A stretch of 64,000 nt of DNA from Lysinibacillus sp. B2A1 (GTDB lineage Bacteria > Bacillota > Bacilli > Bacillales_A > Planococcaceae), in the NCBI GenBank assembly GCA_002973635.1, contig CP027224.1:3420501-3484500 (forward strand). Reading direction: 5' to 3'. The translations under genes and the position numbers were made by a program. Under the pieces are notes generated by a model. The model was not told the DNA's origin, did no database searches, and was given only the letters and a program-made list of their open reading frames with translations. Below are positions 1 to 10,628 of the stretch, one piece after another; position 1 is the first letter of the stretch; every line of letters starts with the position of its first letter.

Positions 1-880
1 CTAAACCTACAAAATTTAATGCACCAAAGCCTAAGAAAATAGTTAATGAGAAGAAAATAGCTGTAATCCAAGTAGTCCATGAAATAGAAGAACGGGCAGT
101 TTTAGCATCTTTAACAGTAAAGAAGCGCATTAAGATATGTGGTAAACCAGATGTACCTAAAACAAGTGCCATCATCATAGAAACAGAATCAACCGTACTT
201 GTATATTTAATCCCTGGTACAAGGAATTTTTCACCGTGATTAACAGCGATTGTATCAAACATCTTCATAAGAGAGAAATCAAATTTAGCTAATACTAGAG
301 TAGCTAATAAACCTGTCCCAAATAATAGAAGACTTGCTTTAATGATTTGAACCCAAGATGTAGCAGTCATACCGCCAAACAATACGTAAGTTGTCATCAT
401 TACACCTACGATTAACACAGCAATCCAATATTCAATTCCGAATAATAGTTTAATAAGAGCACCTGCACCTACTAATTGAGCGATCATATAAAGAATAACG
501 ATAATAATTGTTCCTGAAGCAGCAACTCCACGGATACGTTTTTCATTAAAACGTGCAGTCAGCATATCAGCTAATGTATAACGACCTAAATTACGCATTG
601 GTTCTGCAATTACATATAAAAGAACTAAGTTAGCTACTACATAACCAACAGAGAAGAAAAAGCCATCAAAACCTGTTAAAGCGATTGCACCAGATACACC
701 TAGAAATGCGGCTGCAGATAAATAGTCACCTGCGATTGCAAAGCCATTTTGCCAGCCTTTAAGACCTCCCCCAGCTGTATAAAAATCCGCTGCAGAAGAC
801 GTGCGCTTTGCTGCGATATAGGTAACAACAAGTGTCAAACCAACGATTGCTAAAAAGAAACCAACAGATACCAAGTTCAT
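1..880 (-). CDS. actP: Cation/acetate symporter ActP, 3' part outside window
   Basis: This is a sodium:solute symporter family permease that takes up acetate and similar short carboxylates with a cation. About 293 N-terminal residues are visible. They start at ATG 880 with a hydrophobic first helix and continue through the family pattern of a GGGLKGWQNG loop, GDYLSAAAFLG and FGGMTATSWVQ, then several more membrane helices. The family is usually over 500 residues, so the C-terminal part lies left of base 1. The start codon directly abuts the stop of the upstream DUF485 gene, the same pairing as yjcH-actP in E. coli, so the two are almost certainly one operon. Family and partner are clear; the exact substrate is inferred. 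Confidence 0.9.
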   Translation of the reverse strand, partial: MNLVSVGFFLAIVGLTLVVTYIAAKRTSSAADFYTAGGGLKGWQNGFAIAGDYLSAAAFLGVSGAIALTGFDGFFFSVGYVVANLVLLYVIAEPMRNLGRYTLADMLTARFNEKRIRGVAASGTIIIVILYMIAQLVGAGALIKLLFGIEYWIAVLIVGVMMTTYVLFGGMTATSWVQIIKASLLLFGTGLLATLVLAKFDFSLMKMFDTIAVNHGEKFLVPGIKYTSTVDSVSMMMALVLGTSGLPHILMRFFTVKDAKTARSSISWTTWITAIFFSLTIFLGFGALNFVGL

Positions 881-1216
881 TTATTTTCCACCTTTCGCAT
901 GATATTCTGCTAGCACAGCTGCTGCAGCTTTATCGAATGAAGAAGCTTTTTTTACATATACTGTACAAAGTACGATTGTCATAATGAATAATCCTGCTGA
1001 ATAAACCCATACACCTGTAATATTTCCGATGAATTTTTGTTGTAGTACAGGCTGGAAAGCAAGGATTGGCAGCAAGATATAAAGAATTAAAAATACTGCT
1101 GTAATCGAGAAAAGGAAGGTATTTTTCTTTTTCACGAAGTTGTTGAACGATTCCATAGCTTCAATTGCACTATAATCAACTGATTCTACATTTTTGTTAC
1201 CAGAAATGTTTGCCAT
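881..1216 (-). CDS. DUF485 membrane protein (YjcH-like)
   Basis: This small inner-membrane protein of about 111 residues has two hydrophobic segments (roughly residues 28-52 and 65-90), as expected for DUF485. Family members are encoded next to acetate symporters and are thought to support them; the mechanism is not known. I chose ATG 1216 over a longer upstream start because a strong AGGGGGAA ribosome binding site sits just before it. The stop touches the actP start codon with no spacer, so translation is probably coupled. Confidence 0.85.
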   Translation of the reverse strand: MANISGNKNVESVDYSAIEAMESFNNFVKKKNTFLFSITAVFLILYILLPILAFQPVLQQKFIGNITGVWVYSAGLFIMTIVLCTVYVKKASSFDKAAAAVLAEYHAKGGK

Positions 1217-1805
1217 TATTATTCCCCCTAAAGTGTTATATTTCTGTTTTAAACGACATATTTCTTTTTCAATCGCCGTTATATTCACTTATTTTATGAG
1301 GTATATTCCTATAATGCAATACTAAATTTTGAGTTTTTATAATTTTTAGTCTCTTTGTGTTTGTGGAAATAACATAGAAATAATAAGGATTTAATAGAAT
1401 TATTCCGTATGAAAGAGAACCGAATTACCTATTAGAATAATATTATTGAAATAGTTTGGTGATAATAATTCTGAATGTAGGAGAATATTTAAACACAAAA
1501 GAGAATTTTAATGAATTTATTATTGTGCTATCAAATAATGGAAGATTTAAAAAAGCATAAAAACTTTGTTATATAACAATTATCTGATGTCTTGGGAAAT
1601 AACCAAAATAGTAAAAAACAGCTTTAAAAAAAATTTGAAAAAGCGAGAATTATTTGGAATATACAGGATATTTATATGGCAAAATCATACAATATACAAA
1701 GATTAGACATATAAAATAGTAAGGTTAAGACCATAATCTTGTATTTCAAGGTTAGAATTTATACAATAAAAAATAGTGGTAAATTGAAGGGAAGTGGGCA
1801 AATTA
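1217..1805. other. AT-rich intergenic region between divergent genes
   Basis: This gap of nearly 600 bases holds no convincing ORF. It must contain the promoters of the leftward DUF485-actP operon and the rightward SCO1 gene. I could not pick out either promoter with confidence because the whole stretch is very AT-rich. Confidence 0.5.
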
Positions 1806-2393
1806 ATGAAAAAGAAAAGTACAATGCTTGTATTGATACTAGCATTAAGTAGCATTTTAGCTGCTTGCGGTAGCTATAAATTTGAGCCAGAAATGAATAT
1901 AGAGGTACAGGATTTTTCGGTAACAAATCAACACAATGAAAAGGTTAATCTAGAGAATTTTAAAGACAAGCCATGGCTGGCGATGTTTATTTTTACAAAC
2001 TGTAATACCATATGTCCACCAATGACGTTTAATATGACAGAGGTCCAAAAAGCGCTAAAGGATAAAGGCTTGGAAGACTATCAAATTGTAGCTTTTAGCG
2101 TTGATCCAGAAGTTGATAAACCAGACGTTTTAACGAATTATTTAAAAACGTATTCAGTCCCGGATGAAAGCAAATGGCAGCTATTAACTGGCTATGATCA
2201 AAAGTTTATTGAACAGTTTGCAATGAAATCGTTTAATTCACACGTAAAAAATGATCCAAATTCTGACCAAGTTATACATATGGGAAGATACTACTTAGTC
2301 AATGCTGATGGTACAGTTGTTAAAGATTATGATGGCACAACAGATGTACCAGTTGATACAATTGTGGCGGACATAAAGGCTTTAACAAAATAA
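1806..2393 (+). CDS. SCO1/SenC family lipoprotein (copper chaperone for cytochrome oxidase)
   Basis: This thioredoxin-fold, membrane-anchored copper chaperone of the SCO1/SenC/PrrC family is used in assembling the CuA centre of cytochrome c oxidase on the outer face of the membrane. The N-terminus is a lipoprotein signal ending in the lipobox LAAC (cysteine 21). The family copper motif CxxxC is present as CNTIC (cysteines 66 and 70), and the third ligand is the histidine in VIHMGRYYLV near residue 150. Length (195 residues) is normal. ATG 1806 was preferred because GAAGTGGG lies 7-8 bases upstream; a GTG at 1794 would add four residues. It is followed at once by a terminator, so it is monocistronic. 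Confidence 0.88.
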   Translation: MKKKSTMLVLILALSSILAACGSYKFEPEMNIEVQDFSVTNQHNEKVNLENFKDKPWLAMFIFTNCNTICPPMTFNMTEVQKALKDKGLEDYQIVAFSVDPEVDKPDVLTNYLKTYSVPDESKWQLLTGYDQKFIEQFAMKSFNSHVKNDPNSDQVIHMGRYYLVNADGTVVKDYDGTTDVPVDTIVADIKALTK

Positions 2394-2433
2394 GCAATCA
2401 ATAACAACTTAGACGTATAGAAGACTTCTGATT

Positions 2434-2465
2434 AAAAAAGACAAGAAATTCTTGTCTTTTTTTAA
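2434..2465 (+). terminator. Terminator after SCO1 gene
   Basis: A 12-bp perfect stem (AAAAAAGACAAG with CTTGTCTTTTTT) around a 5-base loop, followed by T residues, sits 40 bases after the SCO1 stop codon. Confidence 0.85.
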
Positions 2466-2539
2466 TTAGAAAGGATACTGTATGTAAAGAAACTATAATT
2501 TTTAATAAACTATTTAAGCAAATCTACAAAATTTATGGC

Positions 2540-2580
2540 AAAGGAGTTGTCCTAAGAAATTTCTGGACAACTCCTTTTTT
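2540..2580. terminator. Second strong hairpin with T tail
   Basis: Perfect 13-bp arms (AAAGGAGTTGTCC and GGACAACTCCTTT) around a 12-base loop are followed by TTT. Read leftward it also has an A/T tail, so it could end transcripts from either side. The rightward reader would be SCO1 read-through. Confidence 0.7.
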
Positions 2581-2951
2581 ACTCATCCAGCCAATTATTA
2601 ACTTCTTTCTTGCTAACAATGCTTTACCTTCTTTACTAATTAAATCAATAGGAAGAAACATCATTTTAAATAAGTTGGTGTTTCAAAAACTGACATAGGT
2701 TTTACATGAAGTCTCTTAACTGTATTTTGTCACTATAGTTCTTACTAGATTGGAAAATATCTTATGCATCTTAAGTTCATATTGAATTATTTGATCCTTA
2801 TCGAAGCTTGTCGTTATATTGAATAATTAATCAAATTTTTAATAGCTTATTGCATGTATATTTTCGTACAATATAAATACTAATAGCCTTTTTTGCAATA
2901 TATATACTATACGGCCTAATTATTGAAATTAATTAGGTGAGGAGGATATAC
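2581..2951. other. Gene-poor stretch before the defence-like operon
   Basis: No supported gene. A leftward open stretch of about 44 codons at 2540-2675 has no recognisable content. The last 100 bases are very AT-rich and probably hold the promoter of the following operon. Confidence 0.4.
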
Positions 2952-4081
2952 GTGGGTGACCAATATTTAGAAGAAATTGAACTACATTTTACAAAGAAAC
3001 ATTTTCCAGAGGTGTTTCAAGCATTTGCGGGCACAATGTTTGAGGCGCTGCACCATTATTTAATTGACGAATGGAAGGACGAAACGTTTTTAGTCGCATA
3101 CCAATTAGCTCAGACAAGCTTAGTAAAACAAGTGGCCGCAATTTTAGAGGAGTATGAGCCTTCTATGCCCTGTTTTCAGCTTTCTAATACTGAGCAACTT
3201 GATCTAGCGATAGATGCATTCATTGATTTAGGGGGATATGTGCACAATTTCAAAAAGATGTTGCACAGCTTTTAAGTGAGCATTTTCCTAAAAAATATCC
3301 AATGTTTTTTTATGATATAACGAGTCAATTACAGCCGCTTCAACAGGAAGTTGAAGCGTTCAAAGCAGAAATAGAGTTGTTGAAGGAAAAGCTTGAGAAG
3401 AAGGAAGAACATTTAGAGCACTATCGTCTTACAGCACAGGAGTTAAAAGTTGAAAAGAAACTGCTTATAGATCAGCAAGTGGAAACACAACACAATCTAA
3501 ATAAAGAGACTGAACGCTATCAACGCTTAAAAAAATCACATGATACGTTGGAACATACTATAAAAATATCGAATGAGAAAATAGAAGAAGAGCAAACAAA
3601 GCGGGAAAAAATTCAAACAGATTATATTGAGTTTCAAAAAAAGGCTCGAAATACGATTAGATTTTTACAAAGTAATCAAACAGAGACAACGACTGAGGCA
3701 AAGCATATAGGGTCTCAACAGCTGATAGAGCAAGTTAATGAATTAAGGAAGCAAAATACTGCGCTGCATCAGCAAAATGAAGCAATACGACGAGCAAGCA
3801 TTACGGATGCTAAAAGAATGTCTAGTTATAGTCAAACAATTCGGGACTTAAATGAGCAACAAAAAAAGCTATTGACGGAAATTGAAGTGTTAAAGAATCA
3901 GTTACAGTCAAAAAATGAAGCAATTAGTCAACTTGTGCAAAAAACAACAAACATGTCGCCACAAAAAAGTAGTGGTGCGAGCGAGCGAAAAGAAGATGAT
4001 ACGAAAAAACTACGGGAATTACTGAAAAAATATCGAAATGAAAATGCCGTGCTAAAGCGTAAGTTGAAGGGAGATTCATAG
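2952..4081 (+). CDS. Coiled-coil protein of the McrBC-like operon, frameshifted
   Basis: First gene of a five-gene operon. Translation from GTG 2952, 7-8 bases after a GAGGAGG site, gives an all-alpha N-terminal region of about 100 residues with no family I recognise. The frame then closes at 3275. The -1 frame is open across the break and continues as DVAQLLSEHFPKKYPMFFYD into about 260 residues of heptad-rich coiled coil. Adding one A to the run at 3252-3256 joins the two parts into one protein of about 376 residues. Either the gene carries a 1-base deletion, or the sequence has an indel error, or there is a frameshift at CAAAAAG. The stop is 1 base from the helicase start. The coiled coil suggests a scaffold role beside the coiled-coil NTPase four genes on; this is inference. 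Confidence 0.7.
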
Positions 4082-4082
4082 T

Positions 4083-7000
4083 ATGTATCGTGTGAAGAGC
4101 AATGGCTTAGATGTTCAATTATCTATCTATACAGAAAGTGAACAGAAGGAACATATTATTCAGAAGCAAGTGTTATTTCGAAAGGAACAGAGTCAAATTG
4201 TTGTCTATTGCAATGGGGAGAGAATTGGTGATGTTCGTATTCGAAAAGAAATCGCAACAATCCAGCATATCCTTGAACACCATCTACCGTATTATGCATT
4301 GGTGCAATCAATTAATAGGAAAATCGTGCAAATTTCTGTTGTAAGACCCACGGAAATTGTCACAGGAGTCGAAAAAATCGCTATTAATTTATCGAAATTA
4401 GATGGTTCATTAAATCGAGAATTGTATATATCAATGCCTCATAGCCCGTTTCCACATCAAATCGGTTTAGTTTATATTGCATATGATGAACAAAATAAGC
4501 GATATTACCTCTTCAGTAATGAACCAAAAAAAGGCTCAGCTAAAGTATTAGTACTCATATGGGAGCAGGATCAATTATTTGCGGTTGCAGAAGAGCCCAT
4601 TACGTATAAGCCAGAGGAGAAAAAACGTTTATTAAAAAAAGCAAAGTTGTTTGATACGATGCTTATCTTGCGTGATACGATACAGGGTGAGCAGCTTGAA
4701 ACGGAACTAAATTTCCATGAGCATTTTAGCTCTGTAGATAAATATTTAGATGCATGGAAGCAATATATGAACTATGAGCGAGATTTACTTACTCAAAAGC
4801 AACAACAATGTAAATTACTTCAATATAATGATTATGATTATGTATATGGTAAGCTAACGTTTTACTTAGAGGGAAAAAATGATATATCTGGCTGGCTCGA
4901 TCAGGTAGAACAAGTATCTGTTGAAATTCCGAGCAGTGAAGAGGCGTTACAGGTGGGAGTATTAAAATATATTAATGGATATAAATTAGAAGTCGATTTC
5001 ATGTTAGATGACACAGCAGATCGTCTTCGATTTCCGAAAAAAGGTAACTTGCAAGTGAGTACATTAATGAACGAAGTGGCACAACGTCGGCGTGATATAG
5101 CATTGCAAAAAACGATGGCAAGCTTATCGGTTATTTCTAATTTAGGTACATATTTAAGCGAGCCTGAAAAAGTACCACCAATGGGGGCTATTCATTACCG
5201 TTTCCCATCTGCTGATGTGCCGACCCTTGTAAATGGTCGTGATGCCGATATCCAGCAGCGACTAGCAATTGAAGCAGCATTGAATACAAATGATCTAGTG
5301 CTAATTCAAGGGCCACCAGGAACCGGCAAAACATCAGTAATTCAAACGATTATGAAAAGTTTAATTGCTTTAGGAATGAATGATATTTTACTAACATCAT
5401 ACCAGCATTTAGCGGTTGATAATGCAATGGAGGGGCTAATTGAGCATGGAATGTCTGCACATCGTTTTGGTGGCGAGAAATATGTTGAAAGCGAGCTGAA
5501 AACATATCGTCGACTTGTGAATGAAATGGCAAGTCGTGTAACATTTGATGATGTCGACATTCAACAAAACATGCCGTATTATGAGAAACTTTTGGAAGAT
5601 GTTCGTGATTTTTTAGCACAAGCTCCGTTTACACCAGCGACTTTGACGACACTACGTCAGTATATGGAAGGGCTTGAGGGAGATGAGGAGCTGCCAATTT
5701 CACTTATCTTAACCTTAGATGAACTATTAGCCTTATTGAAGGAAGAACAATATGCGGATGTCCATGTAACTGTAGACATTGACCCAATACTTCAATCGCA
5801 GTTTGACAAGTTGCCTAAAGCAGTAGCTGGAATTAGGAGTACAAAGGATGTAGAGCAATGGCAAGTATTTTTAAAGAACATTGCTCTCCTACAATCAAAG
5901 GAGCGACATAAGCAATGTGACATCTTAATAACAGACATTAAAAAGACACGCCAACAGCTCGTTATTCGTAAAGATAGTAAAGCGTTACAAGAAAACCTTC
6001 AGCAGAAATTAGATGAACTTGTTGTGCTCGTATCATACTTATTTACACAACAAGCCCCTACATCGTTTTCAAGCGATGAGCTAGTTGGGCAACTACAGAG
6101 GATTATTGTTGAGGTTGAGATGCTAATAGAGGAATCACAACAAGTCGTTGTACTGGCCGAGCAAGCAGTTATTTCAGAGTTTATGCGTCAAATTAAGGCG
6201 GATCCATTAGAACTTGCTAAATGTATTCGTCAATATGCACAAGTAAAGGGAACCACTTGTCAGCAAACCGTCGCACAACGTCATAGGCTGTATGATGTCA
6301 TTTTCGATGCGGTTATTATCGATGAGGCTGCACGTGCCAATCCATTAGACGTTTTAATTCCGATGACTCTCGGTAAAAAAGTCATTTTAGTCGGAGATCA
6401 TAAGCAGCTACCTCATATTTTAGAGCCAGCCTTTGAAAAGGAAGTCGATTTACCTCCAGATGAATTTGACAAAATGTATGCCCAAAGTCTATTTGAACGG
6501 TTGTATCAAAACTTAGCAGTTGGTAAAAAGGTGATGCTTAATAAGCAATTCCGTATGCACGAAGACATTGGTGAGCTTGTGAGCCAGCTTTTTTATCCAG
6601 AGGGCTTTACCATGGGCAGCCAGCTGGTGCATTACAAAATGATACTTCCTTATACAATGGCAAGCATTTAGCATGGATAGATGTATCATTAAGGGGACAG
6701 GGTGAGCAAGGACGTTATGTCAATGAACACGAAGTGGATGTATTGATTGAACAGGTGAAAAAGTTATTAAAAAGTAGTCCGCAATATAACGGTCATATTG
6801 GCATTATTTCATTTTACAATGAACAGCTTGTGTTGCTAAATAAAAAGCTGAAAAATGTGGGGCTTGAACAGGCTGTCCAAAGTGGAACGGTCGATGCATT
6901 TCAGGGGAAGGAGTTTGACATTGTATTCTTAACAACCGTACGAAGTAATCGTTATCAAGGCGAGGCGCGTGCACTTGGTTTCTTACGCTCACCAAATCGA

Positions 7001-7132
7001 TTTAACGTTGCTTTATCTCGAGCACGTAAGTTGATTGTTATCGTTGGGGATGCAAAAACGCTTTGCCATTCAAATATGTTCCAGCATGCTTATGATTATG
7101 TGAAGGAGAGAGGATATATTGAGCATTATTGA
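4083..7132 (+). CDS. UPF1/DNA2-like superfamily 1 helicase, frameshifted
   Basis: A large superfamily 1 helicase of the UPF1/NAM7 type (AAA_11 plus AAA_12 halves), about 1016 residues when joined. Visible motifs in order: Walker A QGPPGTGKTS near residue 411; an inserted helical region; Walker B VIIDEAARANP; motif III LVGDHKQLPHI; FRMHEDIG; then, after the break, motif V VDAFQGKEFDIVFLTT and motif VI NRFNVALSRAR. The first frame ends at 6671. The second frame reads NDTSLYNGKHLAWIDVS, a typical helicase stretch, upstream of its first ATG at 6734. One extra A in the run 6636-6639 restores a single protein. As sequenced, the product lacks motifs V and VI and should be inactive. UPF1-like helicases act on RNA or RNA/DNA, which fits an RNA-directed defence system. 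Confidence 0.85.
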
Positions 7133-8627
7133 TTTAACACGTACTCAGCGCACAATGCGTCAGCAAGATCAGCCCAATAGTTTGTTCGTTTATTATCCAG
7201 TTGCAGTTGTGCCAGTGGAATATTGGAGTGTACAAAAAATTGACCATAGCATAATTGCTCAAACACTCTTAAAGCTTGGGGATATCGCTCCTTTCCGACT
7301 AGATGAAGTATGTGAAAAGCTTGGTTTCCCAGTGGAATTTCATTTCATCGTTGATCAAGAAATTCAGCAATTATTAAAGGAGCAACAGCTTCAGGAGGTA
7401 ATGACTGGGAAATATAAAACAGCAAAAAAACAGGTAGCTGTTAGCTATGAATATAAAAAAGGTTACATGATGTATGATGAAATTCGAGGACAATTTTTTA
7501 CCTATATTCATGAAAAGGAACTGTTAATGAGTCATGATACTTACAATATGGAAATGCTAACCAGCAACATTCCACTTACACTTGAGTTGTATCAACAAAC
7601 GTCGTTTGAGACACTTCTGAAGCTTGCGGTCAATCAATTTAATCTATATCAAGAAAAGCGTTTTACAGAAGGAGTAGCCGATACAGACATTGTATTGTCT
7701 AGCCATCTTGAGGATGAAGTTAATGAAGAGATTAACACCATGATTCGTGTTGAAAAGCAGCCATACCCTTTTGTAAAACGTGGTTATATTGCTGTGCAGC
7801 TTACAGGGATGATTATGCAATCGCAAAGTGGTGAGCTGTATACGAAAGTGAGTGCCATTTCCCCCTTTACAGATGATCACTCTGTGCAGTTATATGAGCT
7901 GATTAAAGGCCAAGACGTTGGCGAGGAGGCAATTCGTTTAGTAGAGCTAATGGCAAAAGAAGCGGAATTGCAGAGTTTTGGCTCCTCTCCAAATGAGCAG
8001 CAAGATACACTTGCAAATATTGAAACGATGTTACAGGGAGCGCAAGTATCAGATGCCTTATATGAGTATTTACAAACGTGTGAACGCGATTATCTACGCT
8101 ATAAAAATGGCAATGGTGAAAAAGGAGATCGTGCAAGTAGCTTAAATACATTTGGTTTAATGTCGGAGGCACTATTACAGGAACATTTAGAGCCGTACAT
8201 TCAAATCGAGCCGATTCTAGTAAAGAAAAGCTGGTTATTAAATGGCCATGTGAATCGTAAGGCGCTAAAGGCAGACTTTTTTACAATTAGTGACCATATA
8301 CCACAAGCAATCTGGTGTAATCTTGAAAAACTTGTTGAAAAAATGAATCGATACGGTTCTATTCAAAATGTCCATTATTATGGAAGCCGTGACTACGTTG
8401 CCGTAATGTTAATAAGTGATTATTTAGGAGAAAAGAGTTTTTATGAAAAAGTCCTCCAGCACCCACAAGGATTAACATATGTCGAAGATATTGTCGTAAT
8501 TCGAAATAAGCTAGCAGGACATCATAGTGGCTGGTTAATGGAAATGCAAAATAAAAAATTCATAGAATTGTTTACAGAGCTACGTGAAAGCATGTATGCG
8601 TTTATTCGATTTATGGAGGAGAAGTAA
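7119..8627 (+). CDS. Uncharacterised 502-aa protein with C-terminal HEPN motif
   Basis: Third gene of the operon, starting at TTG 7119 after AAGGAGAGAGG and overlapping the helicase end by 14 bases, so it is translationally coupled. I do not recognise the full-length family. The N-terminal 90 residues look like a winged-helix fold (LLKLGDIAPFRLDEVCEKLG). The C-terminus contains VIRNKLAGHHSG, in which R-N-x4-H fits the catalytic motif of HEPN ribonucleases, within a helical segment (about residues 440-502) of the right size for the end of a HEPN domain. A toxic or effector RNase role is therefore a reasonable inference, not shown. The gene is intact, unlike the two before it. Confidence 0.75.
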   Translation: MSIIDLTRTQRTMRQQDQPNSLFVYYPVAVVPVEYWSVQKIDHSIIAQTLLKLGDIAPFRLDEVCEKLGFPVEFHFIVDQEIQQLLKEQQLQEVMTGKYKTAKKQVAVSYEYKKGYMMYDEIRGQFFTYIHEKELLMSHDTYNMEMLTSNIPLTLELYQQTSFETLLKLAVNQFNLYQEKRFTEGVADTDIVLSSHLEDEVNEEINTMIRVEKQPYPFVKRGYIAVQLTGMIMQSQSGELYTKVSAISPFTDDHSVQLYELIKGQDVGEEAIRLVELMAKEAELQSFGSSPNEQQDTLANIETMLQGAQVSDALYEYLQTCERDYLRYKNGNGEKGDRASSLNTFGLMSEALLQEHLEPYIQIEPILVKKSWLLNGHVNRKALKADFFTISDHIPQAIWCNLEKLVEKMNRYGSIQNVHYYGSRDYVAVMLISDYLGEKSFYEKVLQHPQGLTYVEDIVVIRNKLAGHHSGWLMEMQNKKFIELFTELRESMYAFIRFMEEK

Positions 8628-10628
8628 TTGGAAACAGAAATCATTTCACTACAAGAGCAGTTAGAGATGCTGCAGGCAGATTATGAATCTATGCTGAAGC
8701 TGTACGAAACCAGCAAAGCGACAGTCCATACACAACGTAAGCAAATTGCTATTTTAATGGAAGAAGCAGATGAGAGAGAAACGGAGGTAACAAACAAATA
8801 TAAAGATGAGCTCAAGGTTTTAAAAGGTAAGATGGAGGAGCTAAAGGAACAGCTCGAAGAACAACAGACAGATTATGAAAAGCAAACAAAGGCTTTGAAA
8901 CATGAACAGAAAAAACAGCTGGATTCGTTAGCAGAACAGCATGCTGAAGAGATGCGAGTATTGGAGGATACTGTAGTATCTCAGCAGGAAGCATTAACGG
9001 AAGTAAGTGATGAGCTGGATGCAGAACGAGAGGCATTCGAGCAAGAAAAGGCAATATTTAATATTGAGGATGCTCATCAAACAAAAATGGAGCTTGAACG
9101 TATACAGGAGCGTTATGCACAGCTTCGTCCATATGTTGACGAATTAGAGCGTACCAACAAACAGTTAAAAAATAACCTAGATGATGTAGCCTATATATCA
9201 GAAAACGTAACATTTTTACAGCAACAGCTACAACAAAAGCAGGAGCTGATACAACAATATAAAGAGGCAGCATTTCAATGGGAGCATTTACAGTCACTCC
9301 GTGATGAATATGATGAAATTTCAATACAAAATAAAGCAATCAAAGCTGAAAATTTGAAGCTGCGTGATTCGTTACAACAGCTTCGTATAGAGCTTGAGGA
9401 AAAACAGGAAAAGGCAGAAATCCTAGAGCATGCCGAACGACAGCGTGCATTTTACTTATATCGTACACGCAATTTAGAACGAGAAATTCAGCGTTATCAA
9501 AAGCGTGAACAAGAGGCAGTATCAGATGAAAATCGTGTATTTGAGAGCTTCCAGATGTTAATAGAAACTAGTCAAAAAACGCCTAACCAGGTAGATAATT
9601 ATCCAGGAGATCAAGTAATTAAGCAACGAATTATTGAGACAAGCGAAGCAGGAAACTATGAGTTTTCATTGGATATGGTAGAAGGATTTTTAGCAGCCAT
9701 GAGGAGTTCACGTTTTATTATTTTAAAGGGTTTATCTGGTACAGGAAAAACAAGCCTTCCCAAAATTGTTGCACACGCATTAGGCGGTGTATGTGAAACA
9801 ATTGCTGTACAGCCCAATTGGAAAAGCAAAACGGATTTAATTGGATTTTATAATCATTTCAATGAGCGCTTTATGCCAACACCTTTTACAGAGGAATTAT
9901 TTAAAGCACGCTTACCTGAGAATCGTGATAAGTTTTACTTTATTGTGCTTGATGAAATGAATTTAGCACGTGTGGAATATTACTTCTCAGACTTTAACTC
10001 AAAGTTAGAGTTGGAGGAATCGAAGCAAGTAATTGAATTGTTTGATACAATGGGGCGCACATCAGGCACATTATCAGAATATATTGATGGAGGCAATAAG
10101 CTGAAAATTCCTTCTAACGTATTCTTTATCGGGACAATAAATGAGGATGACTCTACATATACACTGAGTGACAAAATATATGATCGTGCACAGGTATTAG
10201 ATTTCCAAGCAGTATTAAGCGATAAAATTGGTAATATGGAAAAGGTGAAAGAGCATGCTAAAATGCCAGCAGTTAGCTTTGTAGGCTTTAAAAAGCAGCG
10301 TGAAGTAATTGAGGAACAAAATGTGGATCGTGAAATGCAGCGCATTGAAAAGGTATTGAGTATTTTAAGTGAAAACTTAGATCTTCAAATTGGAAATCGT
10401 CCACGCCGTCATATCCGTGCTTTCTTGCAGGCATATGCAGCAAACAATTGGAATAAGGATGTTGCGATTGATTTACAAATTGTTTCTAAAATCGTACCAA
10501 AAATTATGCCAAGCTATGACGATGCCTTTGTTGAAACAATGGATAAATTAGAGGGTGTAGTAGATACAATTCGCAAACAGTCGTTAGCGAAAAAAGCATT
10601 CCAAAAGGTGAAGCGAAATGCAAGATAG
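8628..10628 (+). CDS. Coiled-coil McrB-like AAA+ NTPase
   Basis: The first 310 or so residues are almost continuous coiled coil rich in E, Q, K and L. The C-terminal half is an AAA+ NTPase of the McrB (AAA_5, dynein-related) type: Walker A LKGLSGTGKTSLPK near residue 365, followed by PNWKSKTDLIGFYN, a family hallmark, Walker B FIVLDEMNLARVEYYFSDF, and sensor region FIGTINEDDSTYTLSDKI. McrB proteins form GTP- or ATP-driven rings that deliver a McrC partner to its target. An N-terminal coiled coil fused to McrB is characteristic of CoCoNuT-type (CnuB) proteins. It starts at TTG 8628, right after the upstream stop, with GGAGGAG upstream. The end overlaps the next gene (ATG inside the last codons). 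Intact. Confidence 0.88.
   Translation: METEIISLQEQLEMLQADYESMLKLYETSKATVHTQRKQIAILMEEADERETEVTNKYKDELKVLKGKMEELKEQLEEQQTDYEKQTKALKHEQKKQLDSLAEQHAEEMRVLEDTVVSQQEALTEVSDELDAEREAFEQEKAIFNIEDAHQTKMELERIQERYAQLRPYVDELERTNKQLKNNLDDVAYISENVTFLQQQLQQKQELIQQYKEAAFQWEHLQSLRDEYDEISIQNKAIKAENLKLRDSLQQLRIELEEKQEKAEILEHAERQRAFYLYRTRNLEREIQRYQKREQEAVSDENRVFESFQMLIETSQKTPNQVDNYPGDQVIKQRIIETSEAGNYEFSLDMVEGFLAAMRSSRFIILKGLSGTGKTSLPKIVAHALGGVCETIAVQPNWKSKTDLIGFYNHFNERFMPTPFTEELFKARLPENRDKFYFIVLDEMNLARVEYYFSDFNSKLELEESKQVIELFDTMGRTSGTLSEYIDGGNKLKIPSNVFFIGTINEDDSTYTLSDKIYDRAQVLDFQAVLSDKIGNMEKVKEHAKMPAVSFVGFKKQREVIEEQNVDREMQRIEKVLSILSENLDLQIGNRPRRHIRAFLQAYAANNWNKDVAIDLQIVSKIVPKIMPSYDDAFVETMDKLEGVVDTIRKQSLAKKAFQKVKRNAR

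Noticed and set aside
3235..3260. Programmed -1 frameshift in the first defence gene
   Set aside because: The site CAAAAAG lacks a good P-site re-pairing (CAA against AAA) and no downstream structure was evident. A plain 1-base deletion in the A run explains it better and recurs in the helicase.
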